Source of the DNA: an uncultured Pseudorhodoferax sp.
Lineage (GTDB): Bacteria > Pseudomonadota > Gammaproteobacteria > Burkholderiales > Burkholderiaceae
NCBI GenBank assembly: GCA_913776795.1
Contig: CAJYRH010000128.1
Coordinates: forward strand, 1-8,875
Direction of reading: 5' to 3'
DNA length: 8,875 nt
The translations under genes and the position numbers were made by a program. The notes below the pieces were generated by a model. The model was not told where the DNA came from, searched no databases, and was given only the letters and a program-made list of their open reading frames with translations. Below, piece by piece: positions 1-6,249 of the stretch (its first letter is position 1; every line of letters starts with the position of its first letter).

Positions 1-1
1 C

Positions 2-175
2 GCCAAGGCCACGACCGAGTTCGACGGCGGCTATGCCACCAACGTGCCCAAGGTCTTCGCGGCCGGCGACATGCGCCGCGGCCAGTCTCTCGTGGTGTGG
101 GCGATCCGCGAGGGCCGCCAGGCCGCGCGCGCGGTCGACGAGTTCCTGATGGGCTTCTCGGACCTGCCGCGCTGA
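2..175 (+). CDS. gltD: Glutamate synthase small subunit, C-terminal end (partial)
   Basis: This is the 3' end of a gene that begins before the window; 57 codons and the TGA stop are visible. The product is the small subunit of NADPH-dependent glutamate synthase. It passes electrons from NADPH through flavin and iron-sulfur centres to the large subunit, which makes glutamate from glutamine and 2-oxoglutarate in the cytoplasm. The recognisable piece is the family's final FAD-binding segment: '[20 protein letters not shown]' followed by '[12 protein letters not shown]'. It contains the conserved GD and the RG..LVV.AI.EGR..A pattern seen in GltD and related flavoprotein oxidoreductases. A paralogous subunit, such as one from a dihydropyrimidine dehydrogenase-like enzyme, shares this fold, so the call rests on the close match of the tail to GltD. 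The gene is probably the last of a gltBD operon, because a terminator-like hairpin follows about 60 bases downstream. Confidence 0.85.
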   Translation, partial: AKATTEFDGGYATNVPKVFAAGDMRRGQSLVVWAIREGRQAARAVDEFLMGFSDLPR

Positions 176-224
176 CCATGGGTAGGGGAATCGCCGCGTA
201 TACGATCGCCCGCGCGGCATCCCT

Positions 225-230
225 TATCAT
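225..230 (+). promoter_or_regulatory. Possible -10 hexamer for the mla cluster
   Basis: TATCAT matches the sigma-70 -10 consensus at five of six positions. Transcription from it would start near 237, the first bases of the hairpin, and give a leader of about 30 bases before the mlaF ATG. No convincing -35 hexamer is seen 16-18 bases upstream (around 201-208), so this is a weak call made mainly because a promoter is needed somewhere between gltD and mlaF. Confidence 0.25.
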
Positions 231-235
231 CGTCC

Positions 236-265
236 AAGGCCGGAGCTCTCCGGCCTTCTTGTTTT
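236..265 (+). terminator. Terminator-like hairpin between gltD and mlaF
   Basis: A perfect 9-bp stem, AAGGCCGGA (236-244) and TCCGGCCTT (249-257), encloses a four-base GCTC loop. The T-rich run CTTGTTTTG follows. This is the classic shape of a rho-independent terminator and fits the end of a gltBD transcript. It is odd in that the T run ends directly at the mlaF ATG (267), so the structure also occupies the place where a ribosome binding site for mlaF would be. If mlaF transcription starts upstream of it, the hairpin lies in the mlaF leader. The T run is interrupted by a G, so termination may be incomplete. Confidence 0.6.
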
Positions 266-266
266 G

Positions 267-1112
267 ATGGACGCCATTCCCGCCCCTGCCGAACCCCTGG
301 TTGAACTCCAAGACCTCTCGTTTTCGTACGGAGAGCGTCCGATCCTGGACGGCGTCTCGCTGACCATCCCGCGCGGCAAGGTCACGGCCTTGATGGGCGC
401 ATCGGGTGGCGGCAAGACCACCGTGCTGCGTCTGATCGGCGGGCAGATCCACGGGCAGAAGGGCCAGACCTTGTTCGACGGCCAGGACGTGGCGACGCTG
501 GACCCGGCCGGCCTGTACGCGATCCGCCGCCGCATGGGGATGCTGTTCCAGTTCGGCGCGCTGTTCACCGACCTGGACGTGTTCGAGAACGTGGCCTTTC
601 CGCTGCGCGAACACACCGACCTGTCCGAGGCGCTGGTGCGCGACATCGTGCTCATGAAGCTCAATGCCGTGGGTCTGCGCGGTGCGCGCGACCTGATGTC
701 CAGCGAGGTCTCGGGCGGCATGGCGCGCCGCGTGGCGCTGGCGCGCGCCATCGTGCTCGACCCCGAGCTCGTGATGTACGACGAGCCCTTCGCCGGCCTG
801 GATCCGATCTCGCTGGGCACGGCCGCGCGCCTGATACGCCAGCTCAACGACGCCATGGGCCTGACCAGCATCGTCGTCTCGCACGACCTGGACGAGACCT
901 TCGCGATCGCCGACCAGGTCATCGTGCTGGCCAACGGCAAGATCGCCGCGCAGGGCACGCCGGCCGAGGTGCGGGCCAGCACCGATCCGCTCGTGCACCA
1001 GTTCGTCAACGCGCAGGCCGAGGGGCCCGTGCGTTTCCATTACCCCGGCCCCAGCATCGACCAGGACTTCGGTCCCACGCACGGGCCTTCCGTGGCGGTG
1101 CGCAAAAAATGA
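267..1112 (+). CDS. mlaF: Phospholipid-trafficking ABC transporter ATP-binding protein MlaF
   Basis: This is the ATPase of the inner-membrane MlaFEDB complex, which powers phospholipid movement between the inner membrane and the periplasmic carrier MlaC. The 281-residue product has a full ABC domain: Walker [10 protein letters not shown] (44-52), Q-loop Q95 in LFQFGALF (a wording typical of MlaF), signature SGGMARR (149-155), Walker B LVMYDEPF (168-175), D-loop GLD and H-loop SHD (H206). The last 30 or so residues, beginning GPVRFHYPG, extend past the ABC core. In the E. coli complex such a C-terminal extension packs on the partner MlaF and MlaB. The ATG at 267 is preferred. A TTG one codon upstream (264) is possible but would only add one Met. 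No ribosome binding site is visible because a hairpin fills the leader. The TGA overlaps the mlaE ATG in ATGA, implying coupled translation. Confidence 0.95.
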   Translation: MDAIPAPAEPLVELQDLSFSYGERPILDGVSLTIPRGKVTALMGASGGGKTTVLRLIGGQIHGQKGQTLFDGQDVATLDPAGLYAIRRRMGMLFQFGALFTDLDVFENVAFPLREHTDLSEALVRDIVLMKLNAVGLRGARDLMSSEVSGGMARRVALARAIVLDPELVMYDEPFAGLDPISLGTAARLIRQLNDAMGLTSIVVSHDLDETFAIADQVIVLANGKIAAQGTPAEVRASTDPLVHQFVNAQAEGPVRFHYPGPSIDQDFGPTHGPSVAVRKK

Positions 1113-1891
1113 GCTGGTACAAGCCCGCCGACATCGGCTTTGCCGCGCGCACGGCCCTCGCCGACCTGGGCGAGGCGGCGCGCCTGTTCGTGCGCCTGGT
1201 CGGCCTGGGCGGCACCTGCCTGCGCCGCTTCGGCCTGGTGCGCGACCAGATCCACTTCCTGGGCAACTACTCGCTGGCCATCATCATGGTCTCGGGCCTG
1301 TTCGTGGGCTTCGTGCTGGCCCTGCAGGGCTACTACACCCTACAGCGCTATGGCTCGTCCGAGGCGCTCGGCCTGCTGGTGGCGCTGAGCCTGGTGCGCG
1401 AACTGGGGCCGGTGGTCACGGCGCTGCTGTTCGCGGGCCGTGCCGGCACCTCGCTGACGGCCGGCATCGGCCTGATGAAGGCCGGCGAGCAGCTGACCGC
1501 CATGGAGATGATGGCGGTGGACCCGGTCAGCCGCGTGCTGGCGCCGCGCTTCTGGGGCGGCGTGATCGCGATGCCCCTCCTGGCTGCGCTGTTCTCGGCC
1601 GTCGGCATCATCGGCGGATGGCTGGTCGGAGTGGTCATGATCGGCGTGGACGCGGGTGCGTTCTGGAGCCAGATGCAGGGCGGCGTCGACTGGCTGGCCG
1701 ATGTGGGCAACGGCGTGCTCAAGAGCATCGTGTTCGGCTTCACGGTGACCTTCGTCGCGCTGCTGCAGGGCTGGCGCGCCCAGCCCACGCCCGAAGGCGT
1801 GTCGCGCGCGACCACGCGCACCGTCGTCGTGTCCTCGCTGGCCGTGCTGGCGCTGGATTTCGTGCTGACGGCCGTGATGTTCAATATTTGA
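1109..1891 (+). CDS. mlaE: Phospholipid-trafficking ABC transporter permease MlaE
   Basis: This is the inner-membrane permease subunit; two copies form the transmembrane core of MlaFEDB, on which the MlaD hexamer sits. The 260-residue product fits the usual family length. After an amphipathic N-terminal part (about 1-45) there are hydrophobic segments near 53-75, 87-110, 145-180, 204-221 and 239-258. The family signature is clear: RELGPVVTALLFAGRAG (97-113), then ELGP-linked small residues and KAGEQLTAMEMMAVDP (124-139). The charged E98 in the membrane segment is conserved in this family. The start is the ATG inside the ATGA overlap with mlaF; no clear Shine-Dalgarno is present, consistent with coupling to mlaF translation. 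A 28-base gap with a small hairpin separates it from mlaD. Confidence 0.95.
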   Translation: MSWYKPADIGFAARTALADLGEAARLFVRLVGLGGTCLRRFGLVRDQIHFLGNYSLAIIMVSGLFVGFVLALQGYYTLQRYGSSEALGLLVALSLVRELGPVVTALLFAGRAGTSLTAGIGLMKAGEQLTAMEMMAVDPVSRVLAPRFWGGVIAMPLLAALFSAVGIIGGWLVGVVMIGVDAGAFWSQMQGGVDWLADVGNGVLKSIVFGFTVTFVALLQGWRAQPTPEGVSRATTRTVVVSSLAVLALDFVLTAVMFNI

Positions 1892-1892
1892 G

Positions 1893-1905
1893 GACCCAGC
1901 GGGTC
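1893..1905 (+). other. Small hairpin in the mlaE-mlaD spacer
   Basis: GACCC (1893-1897), loop AGC, GGGTC (1901-1905) form a perfect 5-bp stem, extendable by a G-U pair. It starts right after the mlaE stop codon and ends just before the G-rich run GGGGG (1907-1911) that probably serves as the mlaD ribosome binding site. There is no T tract, so it is not a terminator. Chance occurrence in GC-rich DNA is quite possible. Confidence 0.3.
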
Positions 1906-1919
1906 TGGGGGATCGATCG

Positions 1920-2402
1920 ATGCAACGTTCCAAGACCGATGTGTGGGTGGGGCTGTTCGTGCTCCTGGGCGCGGCCGCCATCCTGTTTCTGGCGCTGCGC
2001 GCGGCCAATCTGACGAGCTTGAACCTGTCGTCGACCTACCAGATCGCCGCCAAGTTCGACAACATCGGCGGGTTGAAGCCCAAGGCGGCTGTCAAGAGCG
2101 CGGGCGTGGTCGTCGGGCGCGTCGACGCCATCGAATTTGATGACAAGAGCTTCCAGGCACGCGTGACGCTGGCGATGCAGACTCGCTACACTTTTCCCAA
2201 GGACAGCTCGCTCAAGATCCTGACCAGCGGCCTGCTTGGCGAGCAGTACATCGGCATCGAAGCCGGTGCCGACGAGAAGAATCTTGCCGCCGGCGACACC
2301 GTGACGACAACGCAATCGGCCGTGGTGCTGGAGAATCTGATCGGCCAGTTCCTCTACAACAAGGCTGCAGATGCCCCTTCGGCGCCCGCAGCAAAAAAAT
2401 GA
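1920..2402 (+). CDS. mlaD: MCE-domain lipid-transfer subunit MlaD
   Basis: MlaD is anchored in the inner membrane and forms a hexameric ring with a hydrophobic pore that passes phospholipids between MlaE and the periplasmic carrier MlaC. The 160-residue product has one N-terminal membrane anchor (about 8-28, preceded by QRSKTD) and one MCE domain (about 38-115) with AAKFDNIGGLKPKAAVKSAG (43-62) and GLLGEQYIGIEAG (104-116). A hydrophobic helix LENLIGQFLYN (137-147) follows; in E. coli the equivalent helices line the pore and hold the hexamer together. The Ala/Pro/Lys-rich tail is short (148-160), shorter than the E. coli tail as I recall it. The ATG at 1920 follows a GGGGG run with 8 bases of spacing. 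The next gene begins 13 bases after the stop. Confidence 0.95.
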   Translation: MQRSKTDVWVGLFVLLGAAAILFLALRAANLTSLNLSSTYQIAAKFDNIGGLKPKAAVKSAGVVVGRVDAIEFDDKSFQARVTLAMQTRYTFPKDSSLKILTSGLLGEQYIGIEAGADEKNLAAGDTVTTTQSAVVLENLIGQFLYNKAADAPSAPAAKK

Positions 2403-2415
2403 AGGGCCCCGCGCC

Positions 2416-3153
2416 ATGATGAGCACCACCGTTCGCACCACCCCCATCCTGGCTGGCGTGCTCGCACTCGCCCTGCTCGGCGGCTGCGCCACCGGGCCGA
2501 ACGCCGACCCGCGCGATCCGCTGGAGCCTTTCAACCGCAGCATCTACAGTTTCAACGAAGGCGTGGACCGTGCCGTGCTCAAGCCCGTCGCCCAGGTCTA
2601 CAACGACGCGCTGCCCAGCCCCGTGCGCACCGGCGTGCGCAACTTCTTCAACAACCTGGCAGACGCCTGGACGGCCGTGAACGCATTGCTGCAGCTGCGC
2701 GGCCAGGCGGCCGTCGAAAGCTTCTTCCGCGTGCAGGTCAACACGGTGTTCGGCCTGGGCGGACTGATCGACATCGCCAGCGACGCCGATATTCCGCGCC
2801 ACCGAGAGGACTTCGGCAAGACGCTGGGCCGCTGGGGCGTGCCGACCGGTCCCTACCTGGTGCTGCCGCTGCTCGGCCCCTCAACCATCCGCGACACCGC
2901 TGCGCTGCCAGTCGATACCTGGGGCAACCCCGTCTCTCATCTGGACGACCACGGCGCGCGCTACGGCCTGTACGCGCTGCGGATCGTCGACGCGCGGGCT
3001 CAGCTGCTGCGTGTGAGCAATGTGCTGGAAGAGGCGGCGCTCGACAAGTACAGCTTCACCCGCGACATCTACCTGCAGCTGCGCGGTGCGACGGACTACG
3101 ACGGCAATGCCGACGATCCGAATGTGAAGCCGGCGACCTCACCTGCAAAGTAA
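2416..3153 (+). CDS. mlaA: Outer-membrane phospholipid-removal lipoprotein MlaA (VacJ)
   Basis: MlaA is an outer-membrane lipoprotein that, with a trimeric porin in E. coli, removes misplaced phospholipids from the outer leaflet and hands them to MlaC. From the ATG at 2416 the product has 245 residues. It begins with a lipoprotein signal peptide whose lipobox is LLGG-C (Cys24). The mature part has the VacJ core: DPLEPFNRSIYSFNEGVD (34-51), the FFNNLADAWTAVNALLQ stretch (77-93), FGLGGLIDIA (112-121), and EDFGKTLGRWGVPTGPYLVL (131-150) followed by PLLGPSTIRD. The reading frame is open back to an ATG at 2371, inside mlaD, but that start would put 15 mostly polar and basic residues ahead of the signal peptide, so 2416 or 2419 is chosen. 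A GAAGGG stretch (2401-2406) is a plausible ribosome binding site. Placement between mlaD and mlaC differs from E. coli, where mlaA is unlinked. Confidence 0.95.
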   Translation: MMSTTVRTTPILAGVLALALLGGCATGPNADPRDPLEPFNRSIYSFNEGVDRAVLKPVAQVYNDALPSPVRTGVRNFFNNLADAWTAVNALLQLRGQAAVESFFRVQVNTVFGLGGLIDIASDADIPRHREDFGKTLGRWGVPTGPYLVLPLLGPSTIRDTAALPVDTWGNPVSHLDDHGARYGLYALRIVDARAQLLRVSNVLEEAALDKYSFTRDIYLQLRGATDYDGNADDPNVKPATSPAK

Positions 3154-3265
3154 GTATCTGCACATTCTGTTGCATCCCGCCACGCCGCTGCGGAACCCTG
3201 TTGCAGCCGGCCGCTTCCAACATCCCACGCATACACGGGCCCTTGGCGCCGTTGGAGAGAACGAA

Positions 3266-3910
3266 ATGATGAATCGCAGACAACTGGCCCGATGGGTCGG
3301 TGTTGCCAGCATGGTGCTGGCGCAAGGCGTTACCGGTCTGGCGCTGGCTGCCGACGAAACGCCCGACGCCATGATCACGCGCTTGTCGACCGAGGTCCTT
3401 GGCGCGATCAAGGCGGACAAGTCGATCCAGGCCGGCGATGTCGGCAAGATCATCGCGCTGGTCGACTCCAAGGTCATGCCCAATGTGAATTTCCAGCGCA
3501 TGACGGCCTCGGCGGTGGGGCCTGCCTGGCGCCAGGCGACGGATGCGCAGAAGCAGAAGCTCCAGGACGAATTCAAGGTGCTGCTGGTGCGCACCTACTC
3601 CGGTGCGCTCGCGCAGGTCAGCGACCAGGAGATTTCCGTGCGGCCGTTGCGCGCCGGCGCCGACGACAAGGAGGTCGTGGTGCGCTCGGAAGTGCGCGGC
3701 CGTGGTGATCCCGTGCAGCTGGACTACCGGCTCGAGCACACACCGGGGCAGGGCGCAGGCTGGAAGATTTACAACCTCAACGTGATGGGCATCTGGCTGG
3801 TAGAGACTTACCGCAGTCAGTTCGCCCAGGAGATCAACGCCAAGGGGATCGACGGGCTCATCGCGGCACTGGCACAGCGCAACAAGTCCAACGACAAGAA
3901 GAGCGGCTGA
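3266..3910 (+). CDS. mlaC: Periplasmic phospholipid-binding shuttle protein MlaC (Ttg2D-like)
   Basis: MlaC carries phospholipids across the periplasm between MlaA and MlaD. The 214-residue product starts with a cleavable signal peptide: MMNRRQLARW, a mildly hydrophobic stretch to about residue 28, and a likely cut near ALA-AD. The twin arginine at 4-5 gives it a Tat-like look (NRRQLAR), but Sec export is also possible. The mature domain shows the family's landmarks: ALVDSKVMPNVNFQRMTASA (64-83), GPAWRQATDAQKQKL, the helix FKVLLVRTYSGAL (103-115), and the C-terminal WKIYNLNVMGIWLVETYRSQ (166-185). The frame is open upstream to an ATG at 3170, but that would bury the signal peptide behind 32 residues. 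The start at 3266 has GGAGAG (3254-3259) at good spacing; 3269 is equally possible. Its TGA overlaps the mlaB ATG by one base. Confidence 0.93.
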   Translation: MMNRRQLARWVGVASMVLAQGVTGLALAADETPDAMITRLSTEVLGAIKADKSIQAGDVGKIIALVDSKVMPNVNFQRMTASAVGPAWRQATDAQKQKLQDEFKVLLVRTYSGALAQVSDQEISVRPLRAGADDKEVVVRSEVRGRGDPVQLDYRLEHTPGQGAGWKIYNLNVMGIWLVETYRSQFAQEINAKGIDGLIAALAQRNKSNDKKSG

Positions 3911-4179
3911 TGCTGGTCCTGCCGGCCTCGCTCACGCACGCCGAGGCCTCGGCCTCGTTGCACATGCTGCTGCAGGGGCTGGCCTCCCAGACGGGGCCGG
4001 TGCTGGTGGATGCCAGCGCGCTGCAACGCTTCGATTCCTCGGCGCTGGCCGTGTTGCTGCAATGCCGGCGCGAAGGCATGAGCCAAGGACGTGGCTTCAC
4101 GGTGCGCGAACTGCCGGAGCGACTGCGCGCGCTGGCCAGGCTGTACGGTGTAGACCTGCTTCTGCCCGCCGCCGTCTGA
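3910..4179 (+). CDS. mlaB: STAS-domain subunit MlaB of the Mla transporter
   Basis: MlaB is the small cytoplasmic STAS-domain protein that binds MlaF and is needed for assembly and activity of the MlaFEDB complex. The 89-residue product is about the family's usual length. The STAS core is visible as LVLPASLTHAEA (2-13), the strand GPVLVDASAL (29-38) and the FDSSALAVLL motif (41-50). The DSS serines sit where STAS proteins carry the phosphorylatable or interaction residue; E. coli MlaB has a threonine in this region. The start overlaps the mlaC stop as TGATG, a strong sign of translational coupling. Identification rests on the STAS motif together with the position directly after mlaC, because small STAS proteins diverge strongly in sequence. 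Confidence 0.88.
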   Translation: MLVLPASLTHAEASASLHMLLQGLASQTGPVLVDASALQRFDSSALAVLLQCRREGMSQGRGFTVRELPERLRALARLYGVDLLLPAAV

Positions 4180-4217
4180 GCAAGGCCCGGCCGCCTGCAG
4201 CGAAATCCTGCCGCCTT

Positions 4218-4223
4218 TAGAAT
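4218..4223 (+). promoter_or_regulatory. Possible -10 hexamer just upstream of yadG
   Basis: TAGAAT matches the sigma-70 -10 consensus at five of six positions and lies 12 bases upstream of the ATG at 4236. Transcription would begin near 4230, giving an almost leaderless message. That agrees with the lack of any Shine-Dalgarno sequence before this ATG. The region where a -35 would lie (4195-4201, CTGCAGC) matches poorly. The call is tentative. Confidence 0.35.
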
Positions 4224-4235
4224 GCCGGGTTGCCC

Positions 4236-5171
4236 ATGCCCGCCATCTCGTTTCAGTCCGTCAGCAAGACCTACTCGGGTTCACGTGGCGGCAACTCCTC
4301 CTTCCGTGCGCTTGACGGTGTCAGCTTCGACATCGAGGAAGGCGAATTCTTCGGCCTTCTGGGTCCGAATGGAGCCGGCAAGACCTCTCTGATCAGCATC
4401 CTCGCAGGTCTGTCCCGTGCCAGCAGCGGCCGGGTGGCCGTGCACGGCCACGACGTGCATGGCGATTTCGCGCAGGCCCGCCGCAAGCTCGGCGTGGTGC
4501 CGCAGGAGCTGGTGTTCGACCCCTTCTTCAACGTGCGCGAGGCGCTGCGCATTCAGTCCGGCTACTTCGGCGTGCGCAACAACGAGGCCTGGATCGACGA
4601 ACTGCTCGACAGCCTGGGCCTGGCCGACAAGGCCAGCTCCAACATGCGCCAGCTGTCCGGCGGCATGAAGCGGCGCGTGCTCGTGGCCCAGGCATTGGTG
4701 CATCGCCCGCCCGTGATCGTGCTGGACGAGCCCACGGCCGGAGTCGACGTGGAGCTGCGCCAGACGCTGTGGCAATTCATCGCCAGGCTCAACAAACAGG
4801 GCCATACCGTGCTGCTGACCACCCACTACCTTGAAGAGGCCGAGGCGTTGTGCACGCGCATCGGCATGCTCAAGCAGGGCCGCATGGTGGCGCTCGCCGA
4901 GACCAGCGAACTGCTCAAGTCCGCGTCCAGCAACGTGCTGCGCTTCAAGGTGGACCGCGAGCTTCCGCCCGCATTGGCGCGAACCGCGCGCGTGACCGGC
5001 CGCATCGTGCAGTTGCCGGCCCAGGGCGCTCTGGAAATCGAGCAGTATCTTGCGGCCGTGCGCCAGGCCGGCCTGATGGTGGAAGACGTGGAAATCCGCA
5101 AGGCCGATCTGGAGGACGTGTTCCTGCAGGTCATGGCGGCTGAGCGCAACCCCGACGCATTGGTGGCCTGA
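4236..5171 (+). CDS. yadG: ABC-2 type transporter ATP-binding protein, YadG-like
   Basis: This is the ATPase of a two-gene ABC exporter. From the ATG at 4236 it has 311 residues. The ABC domain is complete: Walker A GPNGAGKTS (43-51), Q-loop Q90 in VVPQELVFDPF, signature LSGGMKRR (140-147), Walker B and D-loop VIVLDEPTAGVD (160-171), and H-loop H197 in TTHYLEEAE. The VPQE..F.PF segment, SGGMKRR and AGVDVELR agree with my memory of E. coli YadG. A C-terminal region of about 90 residues (220-311) with a DLEDVFL element is typical of ABC-2 and drug/polysaccharide exporter ATPases. The substrate is unknown, and the symbol is by resemblance only. A TTG at 4230 in frame could also start the protein. 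The stop overlaps the next ATG by one base, so the pair is almost certainly co-translated. It lies between mlaB and ibaG, but a role in lipid transport is only a guess. Confidence 0.85.
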   Translation: MPAISFQSVSKTYSGSRGGNSSFRALDGVSFDIEEGEFFGLLGPNGAGKTSLISILAGLSRASSGRVAVHGHDVHGDFAQARRKLGVVPQELVFDPFFNVREALRIQSGYFGVRNNEAWIDELLDSLGLADKASSNMRQLSGGMKRRVLVAQALVHRPPVIVLDEPTAGVDVELRQTLWQFIARLNKQGHTVLLTTHYLEEAEALCTRIGMLKQGRMVALAETSELLKSASSNVLRFKVDRELPPALARTARVTGRIVQLPAQGALEIEQYLAAVRQAGLMVEDVEIRKADLEDVFLQVMAAERNPDALVA

Positions 5172-5926
5172 TGACCGGCTGGCAAACTCTGTTCTACAAG
5201 GAGGTGCTGCGCTTCTGGAAGGTCGGCTTCCAGACTGTGGCCGCGCCCGTACTGACCGCTGTGCTGTACCTCCTGATCTTCGGCCACGTACTGGAAGACA
5301 AGGTCAAGGTCTACGACACCATCGGCTACACGGCCTTCCTGGTGCCCGGGTTGGTGATGATGAGCGTGCTGCAGAACGCCTTCGCCAACAGTTCGTCTTC
5401 GCTGATCCAGAGCAAGATCATGGGCAGTCTGGTGTTCGTCCTGCTGACGCCACTTTCGCACTGGAGCTGGTTCGTGGCTTACGTGGGCTCCTCCGTGGTG
5501 CGCGGGGTGCTTGTTGGCTGCGGCGTTTTCCTGGTCACGGTAGGGTTCACCGGCGTGCACATGGTGGCGCCGCTATGGATCTTCGTGTTTGCCGTGCTCG
5601 GGGCCGCGCTGCTGGGTTCGCTGGGCGTGATCGCGGGGCTCTGGGCCGAGAAGTTCGACCAGATGGCAGCGTTCCAGAATTTTCTGATCATGCCCATGAC
5701 CTTCCTGTCGGGCGTGTTCTATTCCATCCACTCGCTGCCCAGCTTTTGGCAGGCCGTGAGCCACCTGAACCCGTTCTTCTACATGATCGACGGCTTTCGC
5801 TATGGCTTCTTCGGCCTGTCGGACATCTCGCCGTGGACCAGTCTTGCCATCGTGGGCACGGCGCTGGTGGTGGTGGGCGCCGTCGCAGTCCACCTGCTGC
5901 GCATCGGCTACAAGATCCGCAACTGA
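5171..5926 (+). CDS. yadH: ABC-2 type transporter permease, YadH-like
   Basis: This is the membrane partner of the preceding ATPase. The 251-residue product is an ABC-2 family permease with about six hydrophobic segments near 22-38, 52-72, 106-125, 133-157, 168-186 and 226-245. The ABC-2 signature region is clear: GLWAEKFDQMAAFQNFLIMP (156-175), then TFLSGVFYSIHSLPSFWQ and HLNPFFYMIDGFRYGFFG (198-215). This matches the recalled pattern of E. coli YadH (PTFVLTPLTYLGGVFYS..LPPFWQ..SHLNP). An N-terminal amphipathic FYKEVLRFWKVGFQT segment (8-22) precedes the first membrane span, as usual. The start overlaps the stop of the ATPase gene (TGATG). The substrate cannot be told from sequence. The gene ends 9 bases before ibaG, so transcription very likely continues into it. 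Confidence 0.85.
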   Translation: MTGWQTLFYKEVLRFWKVGFQTVAAPVLTAVLYLLIFGHVLEDKVKVYDTIGYTAFLVPGLVMMSVLQNAFANSSSSLIQSKIMGSLVFVLLTPLSHWSWFVAYVGSSVVRGVLVGCGVFLVTVGFTGVHMVAPLWIFVFAVLGAALLGSLGVIAGLWAEKFDQMAAFQNFLIMPMTFLSGVFYSIHSLPSFWQAVSHLNPFFYMIDGFRYGFFGLSDISPWTSLAIVGTALVVVGAVAVHLLRIGYKIRN

Positions 5927-5935
5927 AGACCCCGC

Positions 5936-6187
5936 ATGACAGCCGACCAACTCCGTTCCCTGATCGCTGCCGGCCTGGCCTGCGACCATTTGCATGTGCA
6001 GGGAGACGGCCGGCATTGGTACGCCACCGTTGTCTCGACCGCGTTCGCGGGCAAGCGCCCCATCCAGCGGCACCAGATGGTCTATGCGACGCTGGGTGAG
6101 AAAATACGCAACGACGAAGTGCATGCGCTGTCGATGAAGACCCTGACCCCCGACGAATGGGTCGCCCAGGGCCGGCCGCAGCACTGA
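5936..6187 (+). CDS. ibaG: BolA-family protein IbaG (YrbA)
   Basis: This is a small cytoplasmic BolA-family protein. Members of this family bind monothiol glutaredoxins and [2Fe-2S] clusters, and E. coli IbaG is linked to acid stress. The 83-residue product has the BolA pattern: HLHVQGDGRHWYATVV (18-33), RHQMVYATLGEKI (45-57) and the conserved EVHALSMKTLTPDEW (61-75), with the near-invariant histidine at H63. The ending TPDEW matches the YrbA/IbaG branch rather than BolA itself. The gene stands directly upstream of murA, as in E. coli (mlaB-ibaG-murA), which supports the assignment. The start at 5936 is 9 bases after the permease stop; TGAAGA (5924-5929) is a weak ribosome binding site. The gene is followed by 62 bases before murA. 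Confidence 0.92.
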   Translation: MTADQLRSLIAAGLACDHLHVQGDGRHWYATVVSTAFAGKRPIQRHQMVYATLGEKIRNDEVHALSMKTLTPDEWVAQGRPQH

Positions 6188-6199
6188 GCACTTCTTTTC

Positions 6200-6227
6200 G
6201 CCCGCAGTGGCCCCAGGCTGTGCGGGC
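6200..6227 (+). other. Hairpin in the ibaG-murA gap
   Basis: GCCCGCA (6200-6206) and TGCGGGC (6221-6227) are perfect 7-bp complements around a 14-base loop. The downstream sequence TTGACTTCC is not a T tract, so termination is unlikely to be strong. It could stabilise the message or act as a partial attenuator, or simply be chance in GC-rich DNA. No -10/-35 pair is convincing in this 62-base gap. Confidence 0.3.
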
Positions 6228-6249
6228 TTGACTTCCTGAACGGCTTTTC

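Noticed and set aside
227..1009. Long minus-strand open frame of 260 codons opposite mlaF
   Set aside because: It is a shadow frame that arises from GC-rich codon use; its translation is Ser/Arg/Pro-rich with no family motif, while mlaF on the other strand is unmistakable.
1911..1920. GATCGATCGA run before mlaD as a methylation-control site
   Set aside because: Two GATC sites in a short tandem tetranucleotide are weak evidence, and Dam-type control cannot be assumed in this kind of organism.
3167..3205. Eight-base direct repeat CTGTTGCA in the mlaA-mlaC gap (3167-3174 and 3198-3205)
   Set aside because: Two short copies 31 bases apart could be an operator, but there is no symmetry, no promoter pair alongside, and chance is a sufficient explanation.
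3170..3265. In-frame upstream extension of mlaC to an ATG at 3170
   Set aside because: It would put 32 residues before an evident signal peptide, and the ATG at 3266 has a well-spaced GGAGAG. The upstream part is best read as spacer.
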